Assembly: GCF_003259935.1 (NCBI RefSeq)
Contig: NZ_QLMH01000025.1
Span: 1 to 32,839, forward strand
DNA from: Paranoxybacillus vitaminiphilus
Lineage (GTDB): Bacteria; Bacillota; Bacilli; Bacillales; Anoxybacillaceae
Length of the DNA: 32,839 nucleotides
Direction of reading: 5' to 3'
The notes under the pieces are model-generated. The model was not told where the DNA came from. It saw only the letters and a program-made list of their open reading frames with translations, and ran no database searches. Both the position numbers and the translations under genes were made by a program. Position 1 is the first letter of the stretch, and every line of letters begins with the position of its first letter. This document shows positions 1 to 10,416 of the stretch, one piece after another.

Positions 1-95
<95 letters not shown>

Positions 96-107
96 GGACA
101 TAAACAG

Positions 108-142
108 TTAGAGAACATCATAACTTGTTCTCTAATTTTTTT
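108..142 (+). terminator. Rho-independent terminator of the rRNA operon
   Basis: A 10-bp perfect stem (TTAGAGAACA at 108-117 with TGTTCTCTAA at 126-135) and an 8-nt loop are followed directly by a run of T. It lies 13 bases after the 5S end, so it should end the rRNA transcript. Confidence 0.9.
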
Positions 143-204
143 GTCCAACTTTTAATAGCGTTTTATTATGTAACGCCATTAAAATCCTCTCCCCCATAAG
201 TTCG

Positions 205-237
205 AGAACTAGCCATAGCGGCTAGTTCTTATTTTTT
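205..237 (+). terminator. Second rho-independent terminator
   Basis: A perfect 10-bp stem (AGAACTAGCC at 205-214 with GGCTAGTTCT at 220-229), a 5-nt loop and T-rich TATTTTTT follow on the plus strand. It may be a back-up terminator for the rRNA operon. On the minus strand, downstream of the small heat-shock gene, the 3' side is not T-rich, so a role for that gene is less likely. Confidence 0.75.
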
Positions 238-296
238 ATATGGACCTCTCCTATATATCCGCTGTTAAGAATGAGAACTTTCTCTTAGAAAATAGC

Positions 297-746
297 TTAG
301 ATTTCTGCTTTTTTGATTTTTATCTTTTTCTTTGTATCGTCTGGAATTAACCGATGTAGATGGATCATTAATAATCCGCCATTGTAAGTTGCTTCAATGC
401 GCTCTTCTTTAACGGCAAATGGCAAGGGAACCATTTTTTCGAACGTCCCTTGAAAAATTCCTTCTTCGACCAATTCAAATTCTTTAAATTGTAAGTTAAT
501 TTCTGCTTTTACCTCTAACGTTTTATAATCGGCATAGACTTCCACGTGTTCAACATCTTCCAGGCCTGGGATATTCATCACAACCAGCAGTTCGTTCTCT
601 TCTTTTTTGTATATATTTACCCCTGAAGAAGACTGCTTATTTGTTTGTAAAAATGGTTCAAAGTTGTTCCAAAAATCTTGGTTAAAAAAGTGTTCCCATT
701 GTTTTTTCCAGTCTTTGAATTGGTTAAATGGGCTTGTTGGCATCAT
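297..746 (-). CDS. Hsp20/alpha-crystallin-like protein
   Basis: This 149-aa protein has a Phe/Trp-rich N-terminal arm (FNQFKDWKKQWEHFFNQDFW), then an alpha-crystallin-type beta-sandwich. Recognisable parts are the start VNIYKKEENELLVVMNIPGL, a middle V-VYADYKTLEVKAE, and an end ATYNGGLLMIHL resembling the A-x-x-x-n-G-v-L family motif. Such proteins act as ATP-independent holdases, and in spore formers several relatives are spore-coat or germination proteins. I cannot tell which applies here. The start is the first of two adjacent ATGs, 8 nt after GGAGGG. A GTG further upstream (764) overlaps that ribosome binding site and is unlikely. It is a single gene divergent from the purine operon. Confidence 0.75.
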   Translation of the reverse strand: MMPTSPFNQFKDWKKQWEHFFNQDFWNNFEPFLQTNKQSSSGVNIYKKEENELLVVMNIPGLEDVEHVEVYADYKTLEVKAEINLQFKEFELVEEGIFQGTFEKMVPLPFAVKEERIEATYNGGLLMIHLHRLIPDDTKKKIKIKKAEI

Positions 747-823
747 TTTTGTATCCCTCCTCACATTGCTGCTATTTCATCATATGTACACATTCAAATT
801 TTGTGAGGTGAATAGGATTGTAA

Positions 824-868
824 AAATACGAACATTAATAAATAGCTTTTTTGTTAATGTTCGATTTT
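824..868 (+). promoter_or_regulatory. Pair of inverted PurR boxes upstream of purE
   Basis: CGAACATTAA at 829-838 is repeated perfectly inverted as TTAATGTTCG at 854-863. The 13-mers 824-836 and 856-868 (reverse strand) each match the Bacillus PurBox consensus AWWWCCGAACWWT with one mismatch, and the second box abuts the -35 hexamer. In B. subtilis two such inverted boxes bind PurR, which represses purE-D when adenine nucleotides lower PRPP. The same control is inferred here, though no purR gene is in the window. Confidence 0.85.
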
Positions 869-871
869 ATG

Positions 872-901
872 TTGACATTTAGTAAGAAACATTGATATGA
901 T
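872..901 (+). promoter_or_regulatory. Sigma-A promoter of the pur operon
   Basis: A perfect -35 TTGACA (872-877) is followed by TATGAT (896-901) after an 18-nt spacer, or ATATGA with 17 nt. Transcription would start near 908, giving a leader of about 200 nt that contains the riboswitch. It lies directly next to PurR box 2. Confidence 0.8.
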
Positions 902-920
902 GATGTTAAGTTAATAGCGA

Positions 921-991
921 CCCTCATATAATTTTGGGAATATGGCCCAAAAGTCTCTACCCAATAACCGTAAATTATTGGACTATGAGGG
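921..991 (+). promoter_or_regulatory. Guanine riboswitch aptamer
   Basis: The purine aptamer is nearly canonical: P1 CCCTCATA (921-928) pairs with TATGAGGG (984-991), with the conserved AATATGG, TCTCTACC and ACCGTAAAT loop segments. The base that discriminates ligand is C in GGACTATG, which marks guanine rather than adenine specificity. Ligand binding should stabilise P1 and favour the terminator that follows. Confidence 0.95.
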
Positions 992-1083
992 AAAGGATCC
1001 GATTGGTTTTTCTACCGATAATGGTCGAAGTGTGCCCAGGGCGATGCTTTCCCTTGTTTGGAGAACGTCTGTTCCTGGGTTTT
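988..1083 (+). terminator. Riboswitch antiterminator/terminator (expression platform)
   Basis: AGGGAAAG (988-995), which overlaps the 3' strand of P1, pairs perfectly with CTTTCCCT (1047-1054) as an antiterminator. When P1 forms, 1047-1052 is free to enter a long imperfect terminator hairpin built on CCCAGG (1035-1040) and CCTGGG (1074-1079) followed by TTTT. The two states exclude each other, so this is an OFF switch: guanine bound means premature termination before purE. Confidence 0.85.
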
Positions 1084-1110
1084 ATATTTGTTATAAAGAG
1101 GTGAAGATGA

Positions 1111-1599
1111 GTGCAGCCACTTGTTGGTGTTATTATGGGAAGTCAATCAGATTGGAAAACGATGAAACATGCATGCCGGGTGTTAGAGGAATTACATATT
1201 CCTTTTGAAAAAAAAGTGGTTTCCGCCCATCGAACTCCAGACTATATGTTTGAATATGCGCAAACAGCTGAAGAAAGAGGAATTAAAGTAATTATTGCTG
1301 GAGCGGGAGGAGCGGCACATTTGCCGGGAATGGTTGCTGCGAAAACGACATTGCCTGTTATTGGTGTACCTGTCCAATCGAAAGCATTAAATGGTTTGGA
1401 TTCTCTTTTATCGATCGTGCAAATGCCTGGAGGAGTGCCGGTTGCAACTGTTGCGATTGGCAAAGCAGGAGCAATAAATGCCGGTCTTTTGGCAGCCTCG
1501 ATATTAGGAATCAGCTATCCTGAGATTATGGAAGCTTTAAAAGCAAGAAGAGAAAAAATTCGTCAAGAAGTGTTGGAAAGCAGTGATCGTCTTGGCTAA
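1111..1599 (+). CDS. purE: N5-carboxyaminoimidazole ribonucleotide mutase PurE
   Basis: PurE converts N5-CAIR to CAIR, step six of IMP synthesis, working after PurK. The 162-aa protein is full length. It shows [12 protein letters not shown] near residue 10, SAHRTPDYM near 40 with the catalytic His, and the glycine-rich [16 protein letters not shown] near 66-80, all typical of class I PurE. The start is GTG at 1111, 7 nt after AGAGGTG. An ATG at 1107 is out of frame and gives a short reading. It is the first gene of the operon, just beyond the riboswitch terminator, and overlaps the start of purK. Confidence 0.96.
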   Translation: MQPLVGVIMGSQSDWKTMKHACRVLEELHIPFEKKVVSAHRTPDYMFEYAQTAEERGIKVIIAGAGGAAHLPGMVAAKTTLPVIGVPVQSKALNGLDSLLSIVQMPGGVPVATVAIGKAGAINAGLLAASILGISYPEIMEALKARREKIRQEVLESSDRLG

Positions 1600-2737
1600 A
1601 AAAACGATTGTTCCGGGACAAACCATTGGCATTATCGGCGGAGGACAGCTTGGACGGATGATGGCGATTTCTGCTAAAGAAATGGGATTTTATGTTGCGG
1701 TATTGGACCCAGTGCCCAACTCTCCGTGCGGGCAAGTGTCAGATATTGAAATAACGGCGGAATATAATGATTTAGACGCCATCAAACAATTAGCAAGTGT
1801 GAGCGATGTTATTACGTACGAATTTGAAAATATTGATGCGGCTGCATTAAGGTGGCTTTCCGAGCATTCTTATGTGCCTCAAGGCAGCGAATTATTAAAA
1901 ATTACGCAAGATCGTGCAACAGAAAAAAAGGCGATTACAGATGCAGGGCTTCCGGTTGCTCCTTATGTGGAAGTTCAATCCGCAGAGGATCTGTTTGCAG
2001 GAATCGAAACAATTGGCATTCCTTGTGTGTTAAAAACGCGGCGTGGTGGCTATGATGGCAAAGGCCAATTTGTTATTCGGAGCAAGGAAGATATTGAAAA
2101 GGCACTTTCTTTATTGCAATTAGGTTCTTGTGTTTTAGAAAGCTGGCTTTCTTTTGAAAAGGAGATATCGGTTATTGTCACAAGAAACGGATTAGGTGAC
2201 ATGAAAGTATTTCCGGTAGCAGAGAATATTCATGTAGACAATATTTTGCATGAAACGATTGTTCCAGCAAGAATTTCACCACATATAGCGCAAAAAGCGA
2301 TCATGTATGCACAAATGCTCGCACAACACTTTGCTCTTGTCGGTACGTTAGCTGTTGAAATGTTTCTTACAAAAGAAGGAGATATTTATATTAATGAACT
2401 TGCCCCTAGACCGCATAACTCAGGTCATTATACAATAAATGCTTGTGCAACATCTCAATTTCAGCAGCATGTTCGAGCCGTTTGCAATTGGCCGCTTGGG
2501 AGCACAGAGCTGTTGAAACCGGCCGTGATGGTGAATATTTTGGGGGAGCATGTACAGCCGGTTATAGAAAAAATTTCACAGCTTGCCGATGCGCATCTTC
2601 ATCTCTATGGAAAAAAGGAAGCAAAGAAGAAGAGAAAAATGGGGCATTTGACGGTGTTAGCTGAAAATGTTGATGTTGCATTACGAAAAATCGACGAATT
2701 GCAAATTTGGAGTGATCGGAGGTTGCAACAAACATGA
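1592..2737 (+). CDS. purK: N5-carboxyaminoimidazole ribonucleotide synthase PurK
   Basis: PurK carboxylates AIR with ATP and bicarbonate to N5-CAIR, the substrate of PurE. It is an ATP-grasp enzyme: [13 protein letters not shown] near residue 13, [13 protein letters not shown] near 150 (ATP-binding loop), and [14 protein letters not shown] near 270. I chose TTG at 1592 ([10 protein letters not shown]) because its length before the GIIGGGQLG motif matches B. subtilis PurK and GGAAAG lies 11 nt upstream. GTG at 1583 is an in-frame alternative but sits only 2 nt from that site. The gene overlaps the purE 3' end by 8 nt and its own end overlaps purB by 4 nt (ATGA), suggesting translational coupling. 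Confidence 0.93.
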   Translation: MAKKTIVPGQTIGIIGGGQLGRMMAISAKEMGFYVAVLDPVPNSPCGQVSDIEITAEYNDLDAIKQLASVSDVITYEFENIDAAALRWLSEHSYVPQGSELLKITQDRATEKKAITDAGLPVAPYVEVQSAEDLFAGIETIGIPCVLKTRRGGYDGKGQFVIRSKEDIEKALSLLQLGSCVLESWLSFEKEISVIVTRNGLGDMKVFPVAENIHVDNILHETIVPARISPHIAQKAIMYAQMLAQHFALVGTLAVEMFLTKEGDIYINELAPRPHNSGHYTINACATSQFQQHVRAVCNWPLGSTELLKPAVMVNILGEHVQPVIEKISQLADAHLHLYGKKEAKKKRKMGHLTVLAENVDVALRKIDELQIWSDRRLQQT

Positions 2738-4026
2738 TTGAACGTTACACAAGGCCGGAAATGGGTGCGATTTGGACGGAAGAAAACCGCTTTAAAGCTT
2801 GGCTGGAAGTGGAAATTTTAGCGTGTGAGGCATGGGCGGAACTTGGCGTCATTCCAAAGGAAGATGTTGAACGAATTCGTAAAAATGCGTCATTTGATGT
2901 TCAGCGCATTAAAGAAATTGAAGAAGAAACGCGCCATGACGTTGTTGCATTTACGCGTGCTGTTTCCGAAACATTAGGCGAAGAACGGAAGTGGGTGCAT
3001 TACGGCTTAACGTCTACCGATGTTGTCGACACCGCATTGTCTTATTTGTTGAAGCAGGCAAATGAAATTTTACTTCGCGACCTTGAAAATTTTATCCAAG
3101 TATTGAAAGAAAAAGCACAAGAGCATAAGTACACCGTTATGATGGGACGCACGCATGGCGTTCATGCTGAGCCGACTACATTCGGACTGAAAATGGCGCT
3201 TTGGTATGCGGAAATGCAGCGGAATTTAGAGAGATTTAAGCAGGCAGCGGAAACGGTGCGTGTCGGGAAAATTTCCGGGGCTGTCGGTACATACGCCAAT
3301 ATCGACCCATTCGTAGAGAAATATGTATGTGAGAAGCTTGGTTTGGAACCGGCACCAATTTCGACGCAAACATTACAGCGTGATCGACATGCACATTATA
3401 TGGCGACTTTAGCTCTTATTGCTACGTCGATTGAAAAATTTGCCGTAGAAATTCGTGGCTTGCAAAAGAGCGAAACCCGTGAAGTCGAAGAGTTTTTCGC
3501 AAAAGGCCAAAAAGGCTCTTCGGCGATGCCGCATAAACGCAATCCAATCGGTTCAGAAAACATGACGGGAATGGCGCGTGTCATCCGTGGTTATATGATG
3601 GCAGCGTACGAAAACGTACCGCTCTGGCACGAGCGCGATATTTCTCATTCATCGGCGGAGCGCATTATTTTGCCGGATGCAACGATTGCCTTGAACTATA
3701 TGCTCAATCGCTTTACGAACATCGTCAAAAATTTAACGGTGTTTCCGGAAAATATGAAGCGGAATATGGAGCGGACATTAGGGCTTATCTATTCACAACG
3801 CGTGCTGCTTGCATTGATCGATACAGGCATGACGCGTGAGGAAGCATATGACTTAGTGCAGCCGAAAGCAATGGAAGCATGGGAAAAGCAAGTTCCATTC
3901 CGTTCCCTTATTGAAGCAGAAGAAAAAATTACAAGCCGCTTATCACCAGAGCAAATCGCTGACTGTTTCGATTATAACTATCACTTAAAACATGTTGATA
4001 CGATTTTCGAGCGTTTAGGATTGTAA
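2734..4026 (+). CDS. purB: Adenylosuccinate lyase PurB
   Basis: PurB acts twice: it splits SAICAR to AICAR plus fumarate in the IMP pathway, and adenylosuccinate to AMP plus fumarate. The 430 aa match the usual Bacillus length. Visible motifs are [15 protein letters not shown] near residue 137 (with the His used in catalysis), and the fumarase/aspartase signature [11 protein letters not shown] near 260, whose flexible loop carries the catalytic Ser. [13 protein letters not shown] near 89 binds substrate. It starts with ATG overlapping the purK stop by 4 nt. A strong hairpin follows the stop. Confidence 0.97.
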   Translation: MIERYTRPEMGAIWTEENRFKAWLEVEILACEAWAELGVIPKEDVERIRKNASFDVQRIKEIEEETRHDVVAFTRAVSETLGEERKWVHYGLTSTDVVDTALSYLLKQANEILLRDLENFIQVLKEKAQEHKYTVMMGRTHGVHAEPTTFGLKMALWYAEMQRNLERFKQAAETVRVGKISGAVGTYANIDPFVEKYVCEKLGLEPAPISTQTLQRDRHAHYMATLALIATSIEKFAVEIRGLQKSETREVEEFFAKGQKGSSAMPHKRNPIGSENMTGMARVIRGYMMAAYENVPLWHERDISHSSAERIILPDATIALNYMLNRFTNIVKNLTVFPENMKRNMERTLGLIYSQRVLLALIDTGMTREEAYDLVQPKAMEAWEKQVPFRSLIEAEEKITSRLSPEQIADCFDYNYHLKHVDTIFERLGL

Positions 4027-4028
4027 TG

Positions 4029-4065
4029 ATTACATAGGTAAAGGGCGCTCCTTTACCTATGTAAT
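4029..4065 (+). repeat. 16-bp perfect hairpin between purB and purC
   Basis: Bases 4029-4044 and 4050-4065 are perfect reverse complements (core TTACATAGGTAAAGG) with a 5-nt GCGCT loop. The stem is followed by AATAAAAG rather than T on either strand, so it does not look like an intrinsic terminator. It lies inside an operon that must be read through. A role in mRNA stability or processing between purB and purC is plausible but inferred. Confidence 0.85.
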
Positions 4066-4106
4066 AAAAGAAAAATTCCTAATATTCTGTACTGGGAGGC
4101 CTTAGC

Positions 4107-4835
4107 ATGGTCAAGAAGCTGGAACTACTCTATGAAGGCAAAGCGAAAAAAGTATATGCAACGAATCAAGAAAACGTGCTTTGGATTGAATATAAAGACA
4201 GCGCAACTGCTTTTAATGGTGAAAAAAAAGCAACCATTTTAGGAAAAGGACGTTTAAATAACGAGATTACGAGCTTATTATTTTCCAGACTGCATGCTGC
4301 CGGGATTGACAATCACTTTATTGAAAAATTATCAGAAACAGAGCAGCTTGTTAAAAAAGTAACGATTATCCCTCTTGAAGTTGTTGTCCGCAATTATGTC
4401 GCTGGTAGTCTTGCGAAGCGTCTTGGCATCGCTGAAGGAACACGCTTAGAAAAACCGCTCATTGAATTTTATTATAAAAATGATGAGTTAGGCGACCCTC
4501 TTTTGTTGGAAGACCACATTGGCATTTTAAAGCTGGCAACTTTAGAACAAATTTCTGTTTTGAAGAAGGCCGCTTTAAAAGTCAATGAGATCCTCACCCA
4601 ACATTTCCAAGCCTGCAATGTAAGATTAGTTGATTTTAAACTTGAATTTGGTTTTGACTCAGAAGGAAAAATTTTATTGGCAGATGAAATATCCCCGGAT
4701 ACTTGCCGTTTATGGGATATGGACACGAACGAGAAATTTGATAAAGACGTTTTCCGCCGCGATTTAGGAAGCTTAACAGATGCATATGAAATCATTTTAC
4801 AAAGGTTAGGAGGCCAAACGGAATGTATAAAGTAA
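4107..4835 (+). CDS. purC: SAICAR synthetase PurC
   Basis: PurC joins aspartate to CAIR with ATP to make SAICAR. The 242-aa protein has the family start LLYEGKAKKVY (residues about 6-16), EVVVRNYVAGSLAKR near 93 and DEISPDTCRLWD near 193, which form the nucleotide and metal site. The ATG has GGGAGG 7 nt upstream. Its 3' end overlaps purS by 13 nt, and the gap to purB of 80 nt contains the hairpin. Confidence 0.97.
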   Translation: MVKKLELLYEGKAKKVYATNQENVLWIEYKDSATAFNGEKKATILGKGRLNNEITSLLFSRLHAAGIDNHFIEKLSETEQLVKKVTIIPLEVVVRNYVAGSLAKRLGIAEGTRLEKPLIEFYYKNDELGDPLLLEDHIGILKLATLEQISVLKKAALKVNEILTQHFQACNVRLVDFKLEFGFDSEGKILLADEISPDTCRLWDMDTNEKFDKDVFRRDLGSLTDAYEIILQRLGGQTECIK

Positions 4836-5077
4836 AAGTATATGTTACGTTAAGAGAAAGTGTATTAGACCCGCAAGGAACAGCGGTGAAAGGAGCACTC
4901 CATAGTTTGTCTTACAACGAAGTGAAAGATGTACGCATCGGCAAGTTTATGGAGCTGATGATTGAAAAAAGTGAGCGTAATATCGATGAGCTTGTGCGTG
5001 AAATGTGCGAAAAGCTGTTAGCGAATACGGTGATTGAAGACTACCGTTATGAAATTGAGGAGGTAGTGACGCAGTGA
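4823..5077 (+). CDS. purS: FGAM synthase subunit PurS
   Basis: PurS is the small structural subunit that holds PurQ and PurL together in the three-part FGAM synthase of Gram-positive bacteria. At 84 aa it has the family's full length, with [26 protein letters not shown] at the N-terminus. The ATG lies within the end of purC, with a good AGGAGG upstream, and its stop overlaps the purQ GTG by 4 nt. purS-purQ-purL order and overlap suggest stoichiometric synthesis. Confidence 0.97.
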   Translation: MYKVKVYVTLRESVLDPQGTAVKGALHSLSYNEVKDVRIGKFMELMIEKSERNIDELVREMCEKLLANTVIEDYRYEIEEVVTQ

Positions 5078-5760
5078 AATTCGCTGTTATTGTTTTCCCA
5101 GGTTCGAACTGTGATGTCGATATGTACCATGCGATTAAAGATGAACTGGGCGAGGAAGTCGAATACGTTTGGCATGACGCTGAAAGTTTGGACGAATTTG
5201 ATGGAATTCTTCTTCCGGGCGGTTTTTCCTACGGTGATTATCTCCGCTCTGGAGCGATTGCCCGCTTTTCAAATGTCATGAAAGCGATTATGAAAGCGGC
5301 TGAAGAAGGGAAACCGATTTTAGGGGTTTGCAACGGATTTCAAATTTTGCTTGAAGCGGGGCTGTTGCCGGGAGCGATGCGCCGCAATAACAGCTTAAAG
5401 TTTATTTGCCGCCCTGTAGAACTGCGGGTAGAAAATAATGAAACAATGTTTACATCCGCTTATGAAATGGGAGAAATTATTACGATTCCGATTGCCCACG
5501 GGGAAGGCAACTATTATTGTGAGCAAGAAACATTGAACAAGCTGATTGCGAACCGGCAAATCGTTTTCCGCTATCATAACGAAAACCCAAACGGCAGCTT
5601 AGAGGACATTGCCGGAATTATCAATGAAAAAGGAAACGTTCTTGGCATGATGCCGCATCCGGAGCGTGCAGTTGACGAGCTGCTTGGCAGCGCTGACGGA
5701 TTAAAGCTGTTCCAATCAATCGTGAAATACTGGAGGGAAGCACATGTCGTTAATGCTTGA
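5074..5760 (+). CDS. purQ: FGAM synthase glutaminase subunit PurQ
   Basis: PurQ hydrolyses glutamine and supplies ammonia to PurL for the FGAR to FGAM step. It is a class I amidotransferase of 228 aa: [10 protein letters not shown] near residue 9, the nucleophile Cys86 in [14 protein letters not shown], and the His-Glu pair in [12 protein letters not shown] near 194-198. It starts with GTG at 5074, overlapping the purS stop, with GGAGG upstream. The end overlaps purL by 17 nt. Confidence 0.97.
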   Translation: MKFAVIVFPGSNCDVDMYHAIKDELGEEVEYVWHDAESLDEFDGILLPGGFSYGDYLRSGAIARFSNVMKAIMKAAEEGKPILGVCNGFQILLEAGLLPGAMRRNNSLKFICRPVELRVENNETMFTSAYEMGEIITIPIAHGEGNYYCEQETLNKLIANRQIVFRYHNENPNGSLEDIAGIINEKGNVLGMMPHPERAVDELLGSADGLKLFQSIVKYWREAHVVNA

Positions 5761-7972
5761 GCCGAGTCCAACGCTCATTAAAGAGGAAAAAATTTACCGT
5801 GACATGGGATTAACAGATGAAGAATTTGCGATGATCGAGAAAATTCTCGGCCGTTTGCCAAACTACACGGAGACCGGGATTTTCTCAGTGATGTGGTCTG
5901 AGCATTGCAGCTATAAAAACTCGAAGCCGGTATTAAAAAAGTTCCCAACCGAAGGGGAAAAAGTGCTTCAAGGTCCGGGAGAAGGTGCCGGTATCGTTGA
6001 CATCGGCGATGGATTAGCGGTTGTGTTTAAAATCGAAAGCCATAACCATCCGTCGGCAATTGAACCATATCAGGGAGCTGCGACAGGCGTTGGCGGCATT
6101 ATTCGCGATGTATTCTCGATGGGAGCGCGCCCGATTGCGCTTTTAAACTCGCTCCGTTTTGGAGAATTAACGTCTCCACGCGTAAAATATTTATTTGAAA
6201 ATGTTGTCGCCGGCATTGCCGGATACGGAAACTGCGTCGGTATTCCGACCGTTGGCGGCGAAGTGCAATTTGACCCTGCTTATGAAGGAAATCCATTAGT
6301 CAATGCCATGTGTGTCGGTATTATTCGCCATGAGGAGATTCAGCGGGGAGTAGCTTCAGGAGTCGGCAATACGGTGATGTATGTCGGCGCAAAAACGGGC
6401 CGCGATGGCATACACGGCGCAACGTTTGCTTCAGAAGAATTAACAGAGCAATCGGAAGAAAAACGCCCGGCGGTACAAGTCGGCGATCCGTTTATGGAAA
6501 AACTGCTGCTTGAAGCCTGTTTAGAAGTAGTCAAATCAGATGCACTCGTCGGCATTCAAGATATGGGGGCGGCAGGTTTAACGAGTTCATCTGCGGAAAT
6601 GGCGAGCAAAGCAGGTTTCGGAATTGAAATGAATCTTGATTTAGTGCCTCAGCGAGAGGCTGGAATGACGCCGTATGAAATGATGCTGTCCGAATCGCAG
6701 GAACGCATGCTTCTCGTTGTGAAAAAGGGGCGCGAGCAGGAGATTTACGATTTATTTGCGAAATATGGGCTTGAAGCAAAAGCGATCGGCAAAGTAACCG
6801 ACGATAAAATGCTTCGTCTTTATTTCCGCGGCGAGGTAGCGGCAGAAATTCCAGTCGATGCTTTGGCGAAAGACGCACCGGTCTATCATAAGCCATCGAA
6901 AGAGCCGGCTTATTATCGCGAGTTTCAAGAGATGGCGCCTTATGTCCCAACCGTGGAAAACTATGAAGAAACTTTACTTTCTTTGTTGGCGCAACCGACA
7001 ATCGCAAGTAAAGAATGGGTGTATGAGCAATATGACTATATGGTGCGGACAAACACGGTTGTCGCTCCTGGATCTGATGCGGCGGTTATCCGCATTCGCG
7101 GCACGAATAAAGCGCTGGCGATGACAACGGACTGCAACTCCCGCTACATTTATTTAGACCCGGAAACAGGCGGAAAAATCGCCGTTGCTGAAGCAGCAAG
7201 AAACGTCGTTTGTTCGGGAGCCAAACCATTGGCGATTACCGACTGCTTAAATTTCGGAAATCCGGAAAAACCAGAAATTTTCTGGCAGTTAGAAAAAGCG
7301 GTCGACGGTATGAGTGCGGCTTGCCGCATGTTAGAAACGCCTGTCATTAGCGGGAACGTATCGCTTTATAATGAAACGAATGGAGAAGCCGTCTATCCAA
7401 CTCCTGTTGTCGGTATGGTTGGGTTAGTGGAAGATTTGGCTCACATTACGACACAAGAGTTTAAACAAGCTGGTGACCTTATTTATGTCATTGGTGAGGC
7501 AAAACCGGAGTTTGGCGGCAGTGAATTGCAAAAACTATTGAACGGGAACATTTTCGGGAAAGCACCAAGTTTAGATTTAGAGATCGAAGTAACACGCCAA
7601 AAAGAACTGCTTGCAGCGATTCGAGCAGGTGTCGTTGCTTCCGCCCACGATATTGCAGAAGGCGGCTTTGCAGTGGCGTTGGCGGAATGTGTGATGAATG
7701 CAAATGGATTAGGTGCAAAAGTAACGATTAACGGTGATGCAGTAACGGAACTGTTCAGTGAAGCACAATCCCGTTTTATTGTTTCTGTGAAAAAAGAACA
7801 TCAAGCTGAATTTGAAAGGTTGGTAGAAGCAAAACTTATTGGTGAAGTGACAGCTGATGCTTTGCTGCATATTGAAAACGAACAAGGAGAGAAAGTCGTA
7901 CATCTCCCGGTTGAACAAATGAGAAGCGTTTGGAAAGGAGCTATTCCATGCTTGCTGAAATCAAAGGCTTGA
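5744..7972 (+). CDS. purL: FGAM synthase large subunit PurL
   Basis: PurL is the ATP-dependent synthetase subunit that aminates FGAR. At 742 aa it is the short Gram-positive form without a fused glutaminase. It shows two PurM-like halves: [21 protein letters not shown] near residue 98 (ATP and metal site), [16 protein letters not shown] near 272 and, in the second half, [12 protein letters not shown] and [16 protein letters not shown] near 634. The ATG at 5744 is preceded by GGAGGG and overlaps purQ. The 3' end contains the purF start, overlapping by 25 nt. Confidence 0.97.
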   Translation: MSLMLEPSPTLIKEEKIYRDMGLTDEEFAMIEKILGRLPNYTETGIFSVMWSEHCSYKNSKPVLKKFPTEGEKVLQGPGEGAGIVDIGDGLAVVFKIESHNHPSAIEPYQGAATGVGGIIRDVFSMGARPIALLNSLRFGELTSPRVKYLFENVVAGIAGYGNCVGIPTVGGEVQFDPAYEGNPLVNAMCVGIIRHEEIQRGVASGVGNTVMYVGAKTGRDGIHGATFASEELTEQSEEKRPAVQVGDPFMEKLLLEACLEVVKSDALVGIQDMGAAGLTSSSAEMASKAGFGIEMNLDLVPQREAGMTPYEMMLSESQERMLLVVKKGREQEIYDLFAKYGLEAKAIGKVTDDKMLRLYFRGEVAAEIPVDALAKDAPVYHKPSKEPAYYREFQEMAPYVPTVENYEETLLSLLAQPTIASKEWVYEQYDYMVRTNTVVAPGSDAAVIRIRGTNKALAMTTDCNSRYIYLDPETGGKIAVAEAARNVVCSGAKPLAITDCLNFGNPEKPEIFWQLEKAVDGMSAACRMLETPVISGNVSLYNETNGEAVYPTPVVGMVGLVEDLAHITTQEFKQAGDLIYVIGEAKPEFGGSELQKLLNGNIFGKAPSLDLEIEVTRQKELLAAIRAGVVASAHDIAEGGFAVALAECVMNANGLGAKVTINGDAVTELFSEAQSRFIVSVKKEHQAEFERLVEAKLIGEVTADALLHIENEQGEKVVHLPVEQMRSVWKGAIPCLLKSKA

Positions 7973-9360
7973 ATGAAGAATGCGGGATCTTTGGGATTTG
8001 GGGGCATGCTGAAGCAGCACAAATCACCTATTACGGCTTACATAGTTTGCAGCATCGCGGACAAGAAGGAGCAGGGATCGTTGTTGCAGATGGTGAATCA
8101 CTAAAGGGTCATAAAGGTCTCGGTTTAGTGACCGAAGTGTTTAGTAACGGCGAACTGCAAAAGTTAAGCGGAATGGCCGCAATCGGTCATGTCCGTTATT
8201 CAACAGCCGGCGGCGGGGGCTATGAAAATGTTCAGCCCCTGTTATTCCGCTCGCAAAGCGGCAGCATTGCTTTAGCGCATAATGGAAACTTGGTCAATGC
8301 CACAGATTTAAAGATTCGCCTTGAACAGCAGGGCAGCATTTTTCAAACAACTTCGGATACGGAAGTGTTTGCTCACTTAATTCGCCGCAGTATGGCACCA
8401 ACGTTAAAAGAGCAAATAAAAATTGCGCTCAACTATTTAGAAGGAGCATTTGCATTTCTGCTATTGACGGAAACGGAGTTGTATATTGCGCTTGACCCGA
8501 ATGGATTTAGGCCATTATCGATTGGCCGTCTCGGCAATGCTTACGTTGTTGCATCAGAAACGTGTGCATTCGACATCGTTGGTGCGGCATATGAACGCGA
8601 AGTGGAACCGGGCGAACTCATTATCATTAATGAAGAAGGGGTTCATTCAGAACGTTTTGCCGAGAAAAGGACGCGTCTCATTTGCAGTATGGAATACATT
8701 TACTTCGCCCGCCCTGACAGCAATGTCGACGGCATTAACATTCACACGGCGCGCAAAAATCTCGGTAAACGCCTTGCGCTTGAAGCCCCTGTTGAAGCAG
8801 ATGTTGTGACGGGGGTGCCGGATTCAAGCATTTCTGTTGCCATTGGTTATGCCGAGGCAACCGGCATTCCGTATGAACTTGGCTTAATTAAAAACCGTTA
8901 TGTCGGACGTACATTCATTCAACCGTCCCAATCACTCAGAGAGCAGGGAGTCAAGATGAAGCTTTCTCCTGTGAGCGGCGTGGTTGCCGGCAAACGCGTT
9001 GTCATGGTTGATGATTCGATTGTTCGCGGAACAACGAGCAAACGAATTGTGAACATGCTTCGGGAAGCAGGGGCAACAGAAGTTCACGTTCGCATCAGTT
9101 CCCCGCCGATTACACATCCTTGTTTTTACGGAATTGACATGTCAACAAGGGAAGAATTAATTGCTGCCTCACATTCTGTCGAAGAAATTCGTCAGCTCAT
9201 TGGGGCAGATTCGCTCGCATTTTTAAGTCCGGAAGGCTTGCTTGAAGCGATTGGGCGTCCGAACGATTCACCATGGCGCGGACAATGCATGTCTTGTTTT
9301 ACCGGAAAATATCCGTTAAATACGTTTCAGGAGTTATCGCAGCTAACGGCAAAACAGTAA
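7948..9360 (+). CDS. purF: Glutamine PRPP amidotransferase PurF
   Basis: PurF makes phosphoribosylamine from PRPP and glutamine, the committed step, and is feedback-inhibited by purine nucleotides in Bacillus. The ATG at 7948 (after GGAAAGGAG) gives [11 protein letters not shown], an 11-residue propeptide like that cleaved in B. subtilis to free the catalytic Cys12 (CGIFGIWGH). The PRPP loop [13 protein letters not shown] lies near 351-363. Four cysteines near 246, 392, 447 and 450 (LICSM, HPCFY, GQCMSCF) sit where the B. subtilis 4Fe-4S ligands do, so this is the oxygen-sensitive iron-sulfur type. A TTG at 7930 is an unlikely earlier start. Length 470 aa. Confidence 0.97.
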   Translation: MLAEIKGLNEECGIFGIWGHAEAAQITYYGLHSLQHRGQEGAGIVVADGESLKGHKGLGLVTEVFSNGELQKLSGMAAIGHVRYSTAGGGGYENVQPLLFRSQSGSIALAHNGNLVNATDLKIRLEQQGSIFQTTSDTEVFAHLIRRSMAPTLKEQIKIALNYLEGAFAFLLLTETELYIALDPNGFRPLSIGRLGNAYVVASETCAFDIVGAAYEREVEPGELIIINEEGVHSERFAEKRTRLICSMEYIYFARPDSNVDGINIHTARKNLGKRLALEAPVEADVVTGVPDSSISVAIGYAEATGIPYELGLIKNRYVGRTFIQPSQSLREQGVKMKLSPVSGVVAGKRVVMVDDSIVRGTTSKRIVNMLREAGATEVHVRISSPPITHPCFYGIDMSTREELIAASHSVEEIRQLIGADSLAFLSPEGLLEAIGRPNDSPWRGQCMSCFTGKYPLNTFQELSQLTAKQ

Positions 9361-9375
9361 AAGGGGGAACTTAAG

Positions 9376-10416
9376 GTGGCGGATGCATACAAAAAAGCAG
9401 GCGTTGATATAGAGGCTGGATATAGAGCGGTTTCTTTAATGAAAAAACATGTCCAAAAAACGGTTCGTCCTGAAGTGCTTGGCGGACTTGGCGGGTTTGG
9501 CGGAATGTTCGATTTATCACAGCTTGGATATAAAGAGCCGGTGTTAATTTCCGGAACAGATGGGGTCGGCACAAAATTGCTGCTTGCCTTTATGATGGAT
9601 AAGCATGATACGATTGGTATTGATTGCGTTGCCATGTGTGTGAACGATATTGTTGTACAGGGGGCGGAGCCATTATTTTTCCTTGATTATATTGCCTGCG
9701 GCAAAGCGATCCCTGAAAAAATTGAGCAAATTGTCAAAGGAATTGCAGACGGGTGCATCCAGGCTGGCTGTTCGCTCATCGGTGGCGAAACAGCCGAGAT
9801 GCCGGGGATGTATGGGGAAAATGAATATGACGTTGCAGGATTTGCGGTCGGAATTGCCGAAAAGTCCAAACTTGTAACGGGGGAACATATTCAAGAAGGC
9901 GATGCGCTGATTGGGTTGGCTTCCAACGGCATTCACAGCAACGGTTATTCGCTTGTCCGCAAAATCTTGCTTGAAGAGGCAAAATTAAATCTTCACGAAA
10001 TGTACGGGAATTTAACGGTTTCCCTTGGAGAAGAATTGCTGTGGCCGACCCGCATTTACGTCAAACCGGTTTTAGAAGTCATGAAACAGTTTGAAATCAA
10101 AGGGATGGCGCATATTACGGGCGGTGGTTTTATCGAAAATATTCCCCGCATGCTTCCAGAAGGATTATGTGCGGAAATCGACTACGGTTCATGGCCCATT
10201 CCGCCTATATTTGATTTGCTTCAAGAAACAGGAAAACTCAATCGTAAAGAAATGTTCAATATTTTTAATATGGGAATCGGCTTTGTTCTCGCTGTTGATA
10301 GCGAGCTGATTCAACCGGTCATCACGCGGCTGGAACAACTTGGCGAAAAAGCATATTTAATTGGGCGCGTAAAAAAAGGCGAAGGAGTTTTATTGGCCGG
10401 GGGTAAAATGGAATGA
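9376..10416 (+). CDS. purM: AIR synthetase PurM
   Basis: PurM closes the imidazole ring: FGAM plus ATP gives AIR. The 346-aa protein starts with GTG at 9376, 7 nt after AAGGGGGA, giving [19 protein letters not shown] as in Bacillus. Motifs include [13 protein letters not shown] near 59 (ATP site), [11 protein letters not shown] near 135 and [14 protein letters not shown] near 243. It ends in a 4-nt overlap with purN. Confidence 0.97.
   Translation: MADAYKKAGVDIEAGYRAVSLMKKHVQKTVRPEVLGGLGGFGGMFDLSQLGYKEPVLISGTDGVGTKLLLAFMMDKHDTIGIDCVAMCVNDIVVQGAEPLFFLDYIACGKAIPEKIEQIVKGIADGCIQAGCSLIGGETAEMPGMYGENEYDVAGFAVGIAEKSKLVTGEHIQEGDALIGLASNGIHSNGYSLVRKILLEEAKLNLHEMYGNLTVSLGEELLWPTRIYVKPVLEVMKQFEIKGMAHITGGGFIENIPRMLPEGLCAEIDYGSWPIPPIFDLLQETGKLNRKEMFNIFNMGIGFVLAVDSELIQPVITRLEQLGEKAYLIGRVKKGEGVLLAGGKME

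Noticed and set aside
942-1208. 88-aa open frame over the riboswitch and purE start
   Set aside because: It lies across the guanine aptamer and terminator, and the ATG at 1107 in this frame would give a peptide overlapping purE with no homology.
4029-4065. Intrinsic terminator between purB and purC
   Set aside because: No T run follows the stem on either strand, and the operon continues in the same direction.
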